This document shows, in pieces, positions 42,893-50,785 of a stretch of DNA of 64,000 bases. Within the stretch, counting starts at the first letter, position 1; each line of letters begins with the position of its first letter. The stretch lies in NCBI RefSeq assembly GCF_003337375.1, contig NZ_QPJD01000010.1:203268-267267 (forward strand), written 5' to 3'. A program made the position numbers and the translations under genes. The notes under the pieces were generated by a model. It was given only the letters and a program-made list of their open reading frames with translations, was not told the origin of the DNA and ran no database searches. The DNA is from Paenibacillus prosopidis (GTDB taxonomy: Bacteria > Bacillota > Bacilli > Paenibacillales > Paenibacillaceae).

Positions 42893-43669
42893 ATGGAACC
42901 AAGAGGGCTAATGGGTGGATTTTACCGAATTTCCGAGTGGATCATGCGGCTATCGGTCATAAATGTATTGTGGTTGATTTGTTCTATTCCTTTCGTTTTC
43001 TTCGCGTGGGGTTTACTTATGTCAACGGATCCCACTCAAGTGTATTCCGCTCTAATTGCAATGGCAGTTATAGCTCCATTCACGTTGTTTCCGGCTACTG
43101 CAGCCATGTTTGCAGTTGCCCGCAAATGGGTGATGGGGGAAAGTGATGTTGCTCTGTTCAAAACGTTTTTCCGGGGTTACAAAGAAAATTATAAGCAAAG
43201 CATGCTTGGCGGTATTATATATACTATCCTGCTAACCATTATGATTGTTGATTTCATTGTTTATCGCGAACAATTGAATTTGCTTTCTTATATTTTCATC
43301 GCCTTTTTGGTACTGCTCGTTGTATCGTTATTTAATTTTTTCTCGATGCTTGTCCACTATCATATGAAAACGTTTCAATTATTGAAAAACGCGGTTCTCA
43401 TTACGATAGGTAAACCGTTTCGTTCATTGTCGACTGCCATTATGAGTGGAGCTGTCATGTATTTCAGTACAAAGTTTACGTTCCTTATCCCATTCTTTAT
43501 GGGCAGCATCATCGCATATTTAGCATTCTGGAACTTTCATCTGATTTATCAGAAGCTGCAGGAGCAGGCAGAAAAAGCGAGGCTTGCTGAGGAAGAAGAG
43601 GCGGAGAAAGCAGCAGAGCTTGACCGCGAAGACCTTTTGAAGGATGATTCGAACAGCTCCAGTAAATAA
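42893..43669 (+). CDS. DUF624 (YesL-like) membrane protein
   Basis: A 258-residue protein with about five helices: VINVLWLICSIPFVFFAWGL, then AVIAPFTLFPATAAMFAVARKW, and further helices near residues 105, 135 and 195. DUF624 proteins often accompany sugar ABC transporters in Bacillales, but none is near here. The C-terminus is a charged helix rich in Glu and Lys (KARLAEEEEAEKAAELDRED). TGGAGGCAG precedes the ATG. Function unknown. Confidence 0.75.
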   Translation: MEPRGLMGGFYRISEWIMRLSVINVLWLICSIPFVFFAWGLLMSTDPTQVYSALIAMAVIAPFTLFPATAAMFAVARKWVMGESDVALFKTFFRGYKENYKQSMLGGIIYTILLTIMIVDFIVYREQLNLLSYIFIAFLVLLVVSLFNFFSMLVHYHMKTFQLLKNAVLITIGKPFRSLSTAIMSGAVMYFSTKFTFLIPFFMGSIIAYLAFWNFHLIYQKLQEQAEKARLAEEEEAEKAAELDREDLLKDDSNSSSK

Positions 43670-43682
43670 CATACCGACTAAG

Positions 43683-43711
43683 TTTACTTTTAATGTAGTT
43701 CGTTCTATAAT
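43683..43711 (+). promoter_or_regulatory. Promoter of 6S RNA
   Basis: TTTACT, 17 bp, TATAAT. Transcription is expected to begin at about 43718, at the start of the 6S sequence. Confidence 0.65.
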
Positions 43712-43717
43712 AGCAAT

Positions 43718-43900
43718 ACCTCCTGCGATGTTCGTTGCGGCTTTACGCTGTTTTGAACCAATGGCTGTTTCACGGGAGACCTAAATCGAAACGTAGCTGA
43801 CATGCCCCCGAAAAGGGATCTCAAAAGCGGTTCTGCGGTCACCCACCTGCGAAAGCGGGTTCAGAAACAAGTGAGTCGGACGGCATAGGCGGGTACTTAT
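43718..43900 (+). ncRNA. ssrS: 6S RNA (SsrS-type regulator of RNA polymerase)
   Basis: The 342-base gap 43670-44011 has no gene but carries a 6S-like RNA of about 183 bases. The 5' end has the conserved CCTCCTGCGATGTTCGTTG and the 3' end GGACGGCATAGGCGGGTAC. The two can pair as the closing stem (UACCU with GGGUA, CCUG with UAGG) and leave the large central bubble that mimics an open promoter. A consensus promoter sits directly upstream and a terminator just downstream. 6S RNA binds the housekeeping holoenzyme in stationary phase. The ends are estimates to within a few bases. The closest E. coli features, GATGTTCG near the start and GGCGGCAT-like near the end, are shared. Confidence 0.8.
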
Positions 43901-43910
43901 TAACAAATGA

Positions 43911-43950
43911 AGAGCATTTGCCGGTTAAATCCGGTGAGAGCTCTTTTTTC
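43911..43950 (+). terminator. Terminator after 6S RNA
   Basis: AAGAGC/GCTCTT outer stem with a nested CCGG/CCGG hairpin, then six or more T residues. Confidence 0.75.
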
Positions 43951-44011
43951 ATGGGACAAATCATGGTATCATATAGAGTAATGTACATAGATGCCGGAGG
44001 GGTGATCGTAG

Positions 44012-44401
44012 TTGTTGAAGCGGACCTTGATCGGGCTGCTGCGTAGTCAAGAACAGACTGGCGACAGAGCCAAGGATCCAATGCTCAAATCTCATTTCTA
44101 TAAGCTGTCGAAAGACAAGGCTTGGGAAGAAGTGATATCCACTCTTAAGAAGATGCAAGGCTATAAGGTGCTTCATGAGGTGCAGTCGGTTGGGGAGATT
44201 GTACTGGAGAAACGAACGGCATTTGGAAGGACGATGGACATTACGGTTTCCGTCATTAGTGTTAACCCGCTTCAATCTGCGGTCGATATTTATTCTGCAT
44301 CCCGCGGCTCGTTAGGGGATCTTGGATCAAATTACAGAGTTATTCTTGAACTGTACCGCACACTTGATAAGAAGCTTGCCGCATTTAAAGTAAATAGTTA
44401 A
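44012..44401 (+). CDS. Small DUF1499-like protein
   Basis: A 129-residue soluble protein. The C-terminal VDIYSASRGSLGDLGSNYRVI resembles the 'RSaSRxGxxDlGvNxxRI' end of DUF1499, and YKLSKDKAWEEVISTLKKM fits its first helix. The match is by eye and partial. Translation probably starts at TTG 44012 (or the next TTG) behind GGAGGGGTGATC. It follows the 6S terminator and has its own terminator, so it is likely transcribed alone. Confidence 0.55.
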   Translation: MLKRTLIGLLRSQEQTGDRAKDPMLKSHFYKLSKDKAWEEVISTLKKMQGYKVLHEVQSVGEIVLEKRTAFGRTMDITVSVISVNPLQSAVDIYSASRGSLGDLGSNYRVILELYRTLDKKLAAFKVNS

Positions 44402-44409
44402 TACATAAC

Positions 44410-44445
44410 AAAGCGAGGAAGGATGTCCTTCACTCGCTTTTGTTT
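44410..44445. terminator. Terminator between DUF1499-like and tpx genes
   Basis: AAAGCGAG/CTCGCTTT with nested GAAGGA/TCCTTC and a T-rich tail. The genes converge, so it may serve both. Confidence 0.75.
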
Positions 44446-44480
44446 GCAATATGTGAATAATTGAGCTTTGTTAATGGGGA

Positions 44481-44999
44481 CTATACAAGCGCTTTTACAG
44501 CGTTGATCGCTTGCTCATAGTTTGGATGCTCAGTCATTTCCGGTAAATATTCAACGTATTGAATTTTATCGTCAGCATCGACTACGAAGATCGAGCGTTG
44601 ATCCAGACCTAGCTCTTTAATGTAAACGCCGTACGATTCACCGAAGCTGTGCGTCTTGTAGTCAGACAACATAACAACCTTGTCGACGCCTGCAGCACCG
44701 CACCAGCGGGCTTGCGCGAACGGAAGGTCAACGCTGACAGTTAGAACAACAACGTTATCGCCAAGCGAGCCTGCAGCTTCGTTGAAACGGCGAGTTTGCG
44801 CATCGCAAACGCCAGTGTCGATGGAAGGGACAACGCTAATTAATTTAATTTTACCGGAGTAGTCCTTCAAGGAAACAGTTTCCACCAACGATTTGTTTAA
44901 GGTGAAATCAGGAGCCTGATCTCCTGCTTTCAATTCTGGTCCAACTAATGTGATCGGGTTACCTTTTAATGTGGCAACTCCATTACGTTCTTGTGTCAT
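44481..44999 (-). CDS. tpx: Thiol peroxidase (atypical 2-Cys peroxiredoxin Tpx)
   Basis: Reduces hydrogen peroxide and alkyl peroxides using thioredoxin. The 172-residue protein has the Tpx signature VVPSIDTGVCDAQTRRFN with the peroxidatic cysteine, and the resolving cysteine in QARWCGAAGVD about 34 residues later. Both ends match the family length. AGAGGAGGAAG precedes the ATG, and a promoter lies about 45 bases upstream. No PerR-type box was recognised. Confidence 0.96.
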   Translation of the reverse strand: MTQERNGVATLKGNPITLVGPELKAGDQAPDFTLNKSLVETVSLKDYSGKIKLISVVPSIDTGVCDAQTRRFNEAAGSLGDNVVVLTVSVDLPFAQARWCGAAGVDKVVMLSDYKTHSFGESYGVYIKELGLDQRSIFVVDADDKIQYVEYLPEMTEHPNYEQAINAVKALV

Positions 45000-45042
45000 G
45001 GATAAACTTCCTCCTCTAAATTGATTGGTTAATACCAGATTT

Positions 45043-45072
45043 ATTATAATCGTAATGAAACGAGGTTGTCCA
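45043..45072 (-). promoter_or_regulatory. Promoter of tpx
   Basis: Minus strand TGGACA, 18 bp, TATAAT. Confidence 0.55.
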
Positions 45073-45100
45073 ATTATTGGAGAGAAAAGGGGGAGAATAA

Positions 45101-45748
45101 ATGATTTTTTTACGATATGAAAGCTTTGGGTCCTATATTCGGTTGTTTCCTGTCACGACTGCGCTTATTGCCTTAAATATCGTTTATTTTATCGTAGCGG
45201 CATGGAGCGGTAATATGAATAACGTTTACCATGTAGTTGACTTCGGTGCTTTTGTCACTAAATATCCCGAAGATCCGTATGGTATGTTACAGCCGTGGCG
45301 GTATATAACGTCTATTTTTATGCATTCCGGGCTTGAGCATCTTCTTTACAATATGTTTGCGCTGCTCGTATTCGCACCGCCGTTAGAGCGTCTTATGAAA
45401 TCTTCCAAATATGCCTTATTCTATTTGCTCTGCGGCATAGCAGGCAATGGAATGAGTGCGTTGGTGAATGTTGTTGAGCGGGATACCTTAACCCATGTCG
45501 GCGTAGGGGCTTCAGGGGCGATCTACGGCGTTTACGGCGCGTTTTTATACATTTCTTTGTTCCGTAAGCCTCAGCTCGATGAGAGTTCGCGTAAAACAGT
45601 CTATACGATTTTGATTTTTGGGGTTATCTATTCTTTGCTTGTGCCGAGAGTCGATTTGTGGGCTCATATTGGAGGCGCGCTTGCGGGCTTCCTGCTCTAC
45701 AATGTATTAGACCGCGCCAAAGCGCGGAGACAGCGCCGCCAGACATAA
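45101..45748 (+). CDS. Rhomboid family intramembrane serine protease
   Basis: A 215-residue, six-helix membrane protease. The catalytic serine is in VGASGAIYGVYG, the histidine in DLWAHIGGALAG, and the oxyanion-site HxxxN is in SGLEHLLYNMFAL. It cleaves within membrane helices of other proteins; the substrate is unknown. AAGGGGGAG precedes the ATG. The LysR gene begins 34 bases downstream and may be cotranscribed. Confidence 0.92.
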   Translation: MIFLRYESFGSYIRLFPVTTALIALNIVYFIVAAWSGNMNNVYHVVDFGAFVTKYPEDPYGMLQPWRYITSIFMHSGLEHLLYNMFALLVFAPPLERLMKSSKYALFYLLCGIAGNGMSALVNVVERDTLTHVGVGASGAIYGVYGAFLYISLFRKPQLDESSRKTVYTILIFGVIYSLLVPRVDLWAHIGGALAGFLLYNVLDRAKARRQRRQT

Positions 45749-45782
45749 AAATTATTTATTTACGGGAGAGAAACCAACCGAT

Positions 45783-46688
45783 ATGGAACTTCGTCAGCTT
45801 CATTATTTCGTAAAAGTAGCAAAAAAAGAGCATGTAACGCAGGCTGCGGAGGAGCTGCACGTTGCACAGTCGGCGGTAAGCCGTCAAATTCACCAGCTTG
45901 AGGAAGAGCTTGGCGTTAAATTATTTGTTCAGAAGGGGAGAAACCTGCAGCTTACTCCGGTTGGGCAATTGTTTCTGAAGCGCGTTGAAGTGATTTTGGC
46001 CGATTTGGAAAGGTCGGTTATTGAGATACATGAATTTCTTGATCCCGAAAAAGGTGAGATAAGACTTGGTTTCCCGCATAGTCTGGGTATTTCATTAATA
46101 CCCCAGGTTGTTGCGGCTTTCCGTAAGCAGCATCCAAACGTAAAATTTCGATTCAAACAGGGCATGTATCCTACTCTCATTCGCGATATGATTAAGGGGG
46201 ATATTGATCTTGCGTTTATTTCTCCTTTTCCTGATGAGCATGAATTCGTGTGCGGTGAAGTGCTGCTAACGGAGGAGCTGTATGCGATATTACCGCCAGG
46301 GCATCGCTTCTCGGAAGAAGAGTCGATTAAGCTGCGGGAGCTGGAGGACGAGACCTTCGTACTGTTCAGCGAAGGATATTCGCTCCGTCCAATAGTTTGG
46401 GAGGCATGCCAGGAGGCTGGGTTTACGCCGAAGATCGGTTTTGAAGGTGAAGAGACGGATACCATCCGCGGGTTGGTTGCAGCCGGGATGGGAGTAAGCT
46501 TGCTGCCGGAAATGGCCCTGCACTATACTGGACCGCTTCAGCCGGCGAAGGTTAGGGTAACGGAGCCTCAAGTAACAAGAACAATCGGACTCATTAGACG
46601 TACAAATGAGAAGCTGCCGTTAGTGGCAAAGGTGTTTCACGCCTTCTTGCTTCGTTATTTTCAAGAACGTATTCAGGAGTCACAATAA
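45783..46688 (+). CDS. LysR-family transcriptional regulator, GltC-like
   Basis: A 301-residue regulator. Its N-terminal winged helix-turn-helix MELRQLHYFVKVAKKEHVTQAAEELHVAQSAVSRQIHQLE is very close to B. subtilis GltC. The effector domain also follows GltC (IRLGFPHSLGISLIPQVVAAF, TDTIRGLVAAGMGVSLLPE). GltC activates glutamate synthase genes, but gltAB are not in this window, so the target is uncertain. LysR proteins bind DNA as tetramers and respond to a small ligand. It ends before a strong bidirectional terminator. Confidence 0.88.
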   Translation: MELRQLHYFVKVAKKEHVTQAAEELHVAQSAVSRQIHQLEEELGVKLFVQKGRNLQLTPVGQLFLKRVEVILADLERSVIEIHEFLDPEKGEIRLGFPHSLGISLIPQVVAAFRKQHPNVKFRFKQGMYPTLIRDMIKGDIDLAFISPFPDEHEFVCGEVLLTEELYAILPPGHRFSEEESIKLRELEDETFVLFSEGYSLRPIVWEACQEAGFTPKIGFEGEETDTIRGLVAAGMGVSLLPEMALHYTGPLQPAKVRVTEPQVTRTIGLIRRTNEKLPLVAKVFHAFLLRYFQERIQESQ

Positions 46689-46690
46689 TA

Positions 46691-46745
46691 AGAGGAGCAG
46701 TTCCGATGGTCATGATTGACCATGCGGCACTGCTCCTCTTTGTTT
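46691..46745. terminator. Bidirectional terminator between lysR and yugP-like genes
   Basis: AGAGGAGCAGT/ACTGCTCCTCT with a nested ATGGTCA/TGACCAT hairpin and a T-rich tail. Confidence 0.85.
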
Positions 46746-46756
46746 AATTCTATAAA

Positions 46757-47443
46757 TTACTCTTCTCTGCTGGAAGTGAAGATCATAATGTACTTAATCA
46801 GCTCAAGCAAGGAAATGAGCGCTGCCGCAACATACGTTAGAGCTGCCGCATTAAGTACTTTAGCCACGCCTCGTTCTTCATCATTCGAGATAAAGCCTTC
46901 GGCAATCATCAGGTCTCTGGCACGGCTGCTTGCATTAAATTCGACAGGCAATGTGATGAGCTGGAAGCCTACGGCGACTGAGAAGAAAATGATACCCAGG
47001 CCAACAAGATTCATCGCACTGAATAGAAAGCCTGCGATTAGCAGGAAAGGAGCTATTCCGGAAGCGAAGTTGACAACCGGGAAGATACGGTGACGAAGCA
47101 CAAGCATCGGATAGTGAACCGAATGTTGAATGGCGTGTCCAACCTCGTGACAAGCAACAGAAATGGCTGAAATCGAGTTTTCGTAGTATACCGGCTCTGA
47201 CAAACGAACAACCCGGTGAATCGGATCGTAATGGTCCGTCAACATGCCGCGTACCGGCTCGATAGGGATATTGTGGAGTCCGTTCGAGTCGAGCATCCGT
47301 CTTGCTGCCTCATAGCCGGTGAGGCCTCTGGCTGATTGCACCTTGGCCCATTTATTGAACGTTCCCTTTACGCGGAATTGAGCCCAAATCGTAAGAGCGA
47401 AGGCGATCAGGATGAGAAAGTCCATCGGGTGAAAGAAAAGCAT
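46757..47443 (-). CDS. YugP-like membrane zinc metallopeptidase
   Basis: A 228-residue membrane protein. After one N-terminal helix comes the zinc motif VACHEVGHAIQHS (HExxH), then two or three more helices (APFLLIAGFLFSAMNLVGLGII, LTYVAAALISLLELIKYIM). The conserved NASSRARDLM probably provides the third ligand region. The family is widespread in Firmicutes, with unknown substrates. The nearest upstream gene on the strand is the MerR regulator, 39 bases away. Confidence 0.88.
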   Translation of the reverse strand: MLFFHPMDFLILIAFALTIWAQFRVKGTFNKWAKVQSARGLTGYEAARRMLDSNGLHNIPIEPVRGMLTDHYDPIHRVVRLSEPVYYENSISAISVACHEVGHAIQHSVHYPMLVLRHRIFPVVNFASGIAPFLLIAGFLFSAMNLVGLGIIFFSVAVGFQLITLPVEFNASSRARDLMIAEGFISNDEERGVAKVLNAAALTYVAAALISLLELIKYIMIFTSSREE

Positions 47444-47482
47444 TGAGTCATTCCTCCATTATTATGATGTGATAATATACCA

Positions 47483-47908
47483 TTACATGAGGGAGCTTTT
47501 GTTAATGAGGAGCATGAGTGCTTCAATGCAAGCCGCTGTCTGAGGCATTAAACGCGTATAAAGGCGGTTAGCTTGACGCGGCTTCAGATTCTTGATGACC
47601 GGCTCCAGCTCCTTTACTTCACGCTCCAGTTGACTTAAATGAAGCTGCAGGTCTGTCAGCTTACGCGACACTTGCTCCTCTGGTGTAATTTTACTCCAGC
47701 TTTCTAAAGTAGCTTTTATCTCATCTAACGTATATTTATCTTTTTTCATCTGTTCAATACGTTCCAGGCGCAACAAGGTTTCATGAGCATAGAGCCGGTA
47801 GTTTTTAGCCGAACGCTCCGCCGGTTCGATAAGCCCGAGTGAGGTGTAATAATCAATTGTCCGCGGACTGATATTCGCAAGCTTGGACAGCTCTCCAATT
47901 CGATACAT
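47483..47908 (-). CDS. MerR-family transcriptional regulator
   Basis: About 141 residues. The MerR winged helix MYRIGELSKLANISPRTIDYYTSLGLIEPAERSAKNYRLY is followed by a long dimerisation helix. There is no C-terminal cysteine cluster, so it is not an obvious metal sensor. The start is put at ATG 47908 because GGAGG lies seven bases upstream; the ATG at 47914 is too close to that site. It may control the downstream YugP-like gene, which is on the same strand. Confidence 0.85.
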   Translation of the reverse strand: MYRIGELSKLANISPRTIDYYTSLGLIEPAERSAKNYRLYAHETLLRLERIEQMKKDKYTLDEIKATLESWSKITPEEQVSRKLTDLQLHLSQLEREVKELEPVIKNLKPRQANRLYTRLMPQTAACIEALMLLINKSSLM

Positions 47909-48021
47909 ATGCATTCCTCCATTCGTTCGGATTCCTTATACTGCGGTTTCTCTCATCAAAGAAAGAAATTAAACATCTATACTACTCATGATAATAGGAA
48001 AGTCACCGTACAGTCAAACGT

Positions 48022-48039
48022 GTTACATGACTATGTAAC
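48022..48039. promoter_or_regulatory. Perfect 7-4-7 inverted repeat upstream of the ammonium transporter
   Basis: GTTACAT GACT ATGTAAC. It is similar in size to nitrogen-control operators, but it does not fit the GlnR/TnrA consensus TGTNAN7TNACA exactly. The 371-base gap 47909-48294 otherwise holds a terminator and the amt promoter. Confidence 0.3.
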
Positions 48040-48147
48040 TAGAGAGCCGACTATGCATAAAATTAAGAATCTATGCCTATCAAAAGCCAAAATGCGAAGA
48101 ATGAGACTCTTCTTTGACCAATTTTAGGTTGAATTTGTTAAAAAACT

Positions 48148-48190
48148 TAACGTTCGTGTTGAATTTTATGCCGAACGTTAGATTTTTTTT
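48148..48190 (+). terminator. Terminator upstream of the amt promoter
   Basis: TAACGTTCG/CGAACGTTA followed by GATTTTTTTT. No credible gene precedes it on this strand, so it may end a short untranslated RNA from the gap or block read-through. Confidence 0.65.
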
Positions 48191-48210
48191 GAATACCAAT
48201 AGAAAACATA

Positions 48211-48239
48211 TTGTCAAATTGAGCACTACTGACTATAAT
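48211..48239 (+). promoter_or_regulatory. Promoter of the ammonium transporter gene
   Basis: TTGTCA, 17 bp, TATAAT, about 50 bases before the RBS. Confidence 0.7.
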
Positions 48240-48294
48240 GACATTAAGTCTTTCCTCTCATGTAAGGGAACATAACATTTAGGGAGTGGTCGTA

Positions 48295-49659
48295 ATGGTA
48301 AAGAAAATGATGTTAGCTTTAGGCGCTTTAACAATTCTATTCCCGGCAATGGCATTCGCAGAGGATCCTTCCGGTGCAACATTGAACATGGGTTTGAACT
48401 CGCTATGGATTATGGTTTCATTCGTACTGGTTCTACTAATGCAAGGCGGATTCATTCTTCTTGAAACAGGCTCGACCCGTATGAAAAATGCTGGTCACGT
48501 TGCAGGCAAAACGATTTTCACAGCTGGTCTTGCAACTTTAATCTATTGGGCAGTCGGTTATGGTATTTCATTTGGCGGTGACAGTGCATTGAACGCATTG
48601 TTCGGTTGGGGTAATTTCTTCTTTGATCCTTCAGTCGCTGCAGGCGAAGGAGAAAATTATCCAAGCACCGTATTCTTCCTTTTCCAACTAGCATTCGCAA
48701 TCGTTTCACTTTCGATCGCATGGGGCGGTTTCGCAGAACGTGCTAAGCTTTCCTCGTATGTTGTGTTCACCATATTCTTTTCTGCTATTATTTACCCTAC
48801 AGTTGCTCACTGGATCTGGGGCGGCGGCTGGCTTGCGGAAGATGGAGCACAAGACTTTGCAGGCTCAACGGTTGTTCACTTAACAGGTGCACTTGCAGCA
48901 TTCGCGGCTACTGTTCTTCTTAAACCGCGTATCGGCAAATTTAACAAAGACGGCTCCGCAAACGAAATTTTGGGACATAACCAAGTATTTACTGCACTTT
49001 CCGTATTGCTTCTCTGGGTTGGATGGTTTGGATTCAATGCGGGCAGTACAGTAGCAATCGGTGACGGCTTCTTCGGATATGTAGCTTTCAACACGATGCT
49101 CGGAGCAGGCGCGGGCGGCGTAGCAGCACTTCTTATTTCATGGGCAGTATCAGGTAAAGCAGACATTACAACGATGCTGAACGGTACGCTTGCAGGTCTA
49201 GTTGCAATAACGGCGTCTTGCGCATACGTTGCTCCTTGGGCTGCGGTAGTGATTGGTCTTGTAGCTGGCGTGCTTGTATTCTACAGCGTGAAGTTCTTCG
49301 AGAAAATCAAAGTTGACGATCCAATCTATGCATTGTCCGTTCACGGTGCTGCTGGTATCTGGGGTACGCTAGCTAACGGTATCTTCGCTACACAAGCGCT
49401 TGCTGAAAAAGTAGGTATAGGTCAAGGTGGTATAATCGACACAGGCAGCTGGAAACAGCTTTGGGTACAATTCGAATCCGTAGTAGTAGTCGGCGCATTC
49501 GTACTTGCAGTATCGTTCCTTGTTCTTGGCATTATGAAACTTATCATGGGCTTCCGCGTAACGGAAGAGCAAGAAATTATCGGTCTGGACCTTAGCGAGC
49601 ATGGCGCTTACGGTTATCCGGAGCAAATGAAAAAAGCTGGACAAAATATTCATAGTTAA
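48295..49659 (+). CDS. amtB: Ammonium transporter (Amt family)
   Basis: A 454-residue protein with a cleavable signal (MMLALGALTILFPAMAFAED) and 11 helices. Amt hallmarks include FVLVLLMQGGFILLETGSTR, FAIVSLSIAWGGFAERAKL, DFAGSTVVHLTGALAAF (first pore histidine) and LSVHGAAGIWGTLANG (second pore histidine). It conducts ammonium into the cell. ATG 48295 has AGGGAG at eight bases. No glnK (PII) gene follows, unlike most Firmicute amt loci; instead a GlnD-like nucleotidyltransferase gene comes 43 bases later. Confidence 0.95.
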   Translation: MVKKMMLALGALTILFPAMAFAEDPSGATLNMGLNSLWIMVSFVLVLLMQGGFILLETGSTRMKNAGHVAGKTIFTAGLATLIYWAVGYGISFGGDSALNALFGWGNFFFDPSVAAGEGENYPSTVFFLFQLAFAIVSLSIAWGGFAERAKLSSYVVFTIFFSAIIYPTVAHWIWGGGWLAEDGAQDFAGSTVVHLTGALAAFAATVLLKPRIGKFNKDGSANEILGHNQVFTALSVLLLWVGWFGFNAGSTVAIGDGFFGYVAFNTMLGAGAGGVAALLISWAVSGKADITTMLNGTLAGLVAITASCAYVAPWAAVVIGLVAGVLVFYSVKFFEKIKVDDPIYALSVHGAAGIWGTLANGIFATQALAEKVGIGQGGIIDTGSWKQLWVQFESVVVVGAFVLAVSFLVLGIMKLIMGFRVTEEQEIIGLDLSEHGAYGYPEQMKKAGQNIHS

Positions 49660-49702
49660 TGGAATTCATCTTGAATGACTGACCGAGGGGAGAGGGCATC
49701 GC

Positions 49703-50770
49703 ATGAGTGATCCGGTGCGGATGCAGCTGCTGGGGCAGATTGGCGCAGCCGATCATGTGGAAGAGCTGCGGAGCTTGCGGGATCAAGTACACGAGCAGAT
49801 GGAAGCTCTTCTCCCAACGCGTCCGGTCGAACAATTTAATGAACAATTGAATGAGGTGCACGATGCTGTAATACAGCGCTCGGTCATACTCGCAGAAGCG
49901 GAAATGGCACGGTTGGGGATGGGTTCTCCTCCCGTGCCTTACGCGTATATATTGTTCGGCAGCGGCGGTCGGAAAGAGCAGACATTGTCTAGCGATCAAG
50001 ATAGCGGAGTTGTCTATGAGGATCCAGTGTCTGATTCAGCAGAGGTAAAGCAATATTTTGAAGAGCTATGTAAGCTTATTGTTTTTCATCTTAAAAAAGT
50101 TGGATATCCGCCTTGTGAAGGAAACGTACTAAGCAGTAATCCTGAATGGTGCCTATCCTTGTCGGAATGGGGCAGTAAGCTGGACCGTTGGTTCAAGGAG
50201 CCGGCCTGGGAAGCTGTTCGTTATTTGCTTATTATCGCTGACGGACGATGTGTTTATGGGGAAGAACGGCTGCTGGACGCACTAAAGGATCTGTTCTTTA
50301 CCGATATGCTAAATCATCCTATCATTATACAGCGCATGCTTGACAATACGATGCGGCACAAGGTGCTGCTGGGTATTTTCGGCCAACTGCTGAAGGAACA
50401 GTACGGTGTGGATGCAGGAAGCTTAGACATAAAATATGGCGCTTATATACCGATGGTCAATTCAATTCGCTTGATGTCCATTCAAACGGGTATTCGGGAA
50501 ACGGCCACGTTGGAACGAATAAGAATGCTTGTTAAGGCCGGCAAAATGTCCGTGGCAGACGCTGCGTTATATGACCAAGCATTTCGATTGTTTCTGCGAT
50601 TGAGGCTGATGACAAAGGAGCAAAGGGCAAACGGTTTATACGCAAATAATGGCAAGCTGTCAAGCCGTAAGCTTACGAAGGAAATGACGGATGAACTTAA
50701 GAGTAGTCTAAGGCTCGGCAAGAAGCTGCAACGTGCGGTTTTCAAGCAAACTATGGGCAGGCTCAAGTAG
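49703..50770 (+). CDS. DUF294 nucleotidyltransferase-like protein (GlnD-type N-terminal domain)
   Basis: A 355-residue soluble protein. The nucleotidyltransferase motif is FGSGGRKEQTLSSDQDSGVVY (GS followed by DxD), as in the uridylyltransferase domain of GlnD. The C-terminal half is the DUF294-associated helical domain. It has neither the HD nor the ACT domains of GlnD and no CBS domains. The partner or substrate is unknown. Context links it to ammonium uptake upstream and to a DnaQ-like exonuclease downstream (15-base gap), a pairing also seen in other bacteria. Confidence 0.8.
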   Translation: MSDPVRMQLLGQIGAADHVEELRSLRDQVHEQMEALLPTRPVEQFNEQLNEVHDAVIQRSVILAEAEMARLGMGSPPVPYAYILFGSGGRKEQTLSSDQDSGVVYEDPVSDSAEVKQYFEELCKLIVFHLKKVGYPPCEGNVLSSNPEWCLSLSEWGSKLDRWFKEPAWEAVRYLLIIADGRCVYGEERLLDALKDLFFTDMLNHPIIIQRMLDNTMRHKVLLGIFGQLLKEQYGVDAGSLDIKYGAYIPMVNSIRLMSIQTGIRETATLERIRMLVKAGKMSVADAALYDQAFRLFLRLRLMTKEQRANGLYANNGKLSSRKLTKEMTDELKSSLRLGKKLQRAVFKQTMGRLK

Positions 50771-50785
50771 GGCGGTGAAGAATGA

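Noticed and set aside
48022..48039. Canonical GlnR/TnrA site upstream of amt
   Set aside because: The inverted repeat is 7-4-7 and does not match TGTNAN7TNACA, so it is listed only as an unnamed repeat.
47909..48127. 72-codon plus-strand frame starting MHSSIRSDSLY upstream of amt
   Set aside because: Its start codon lies inside the MerR start region, it has no ribosome site and its composition is not protein-like; the gap is better read as regulatory.
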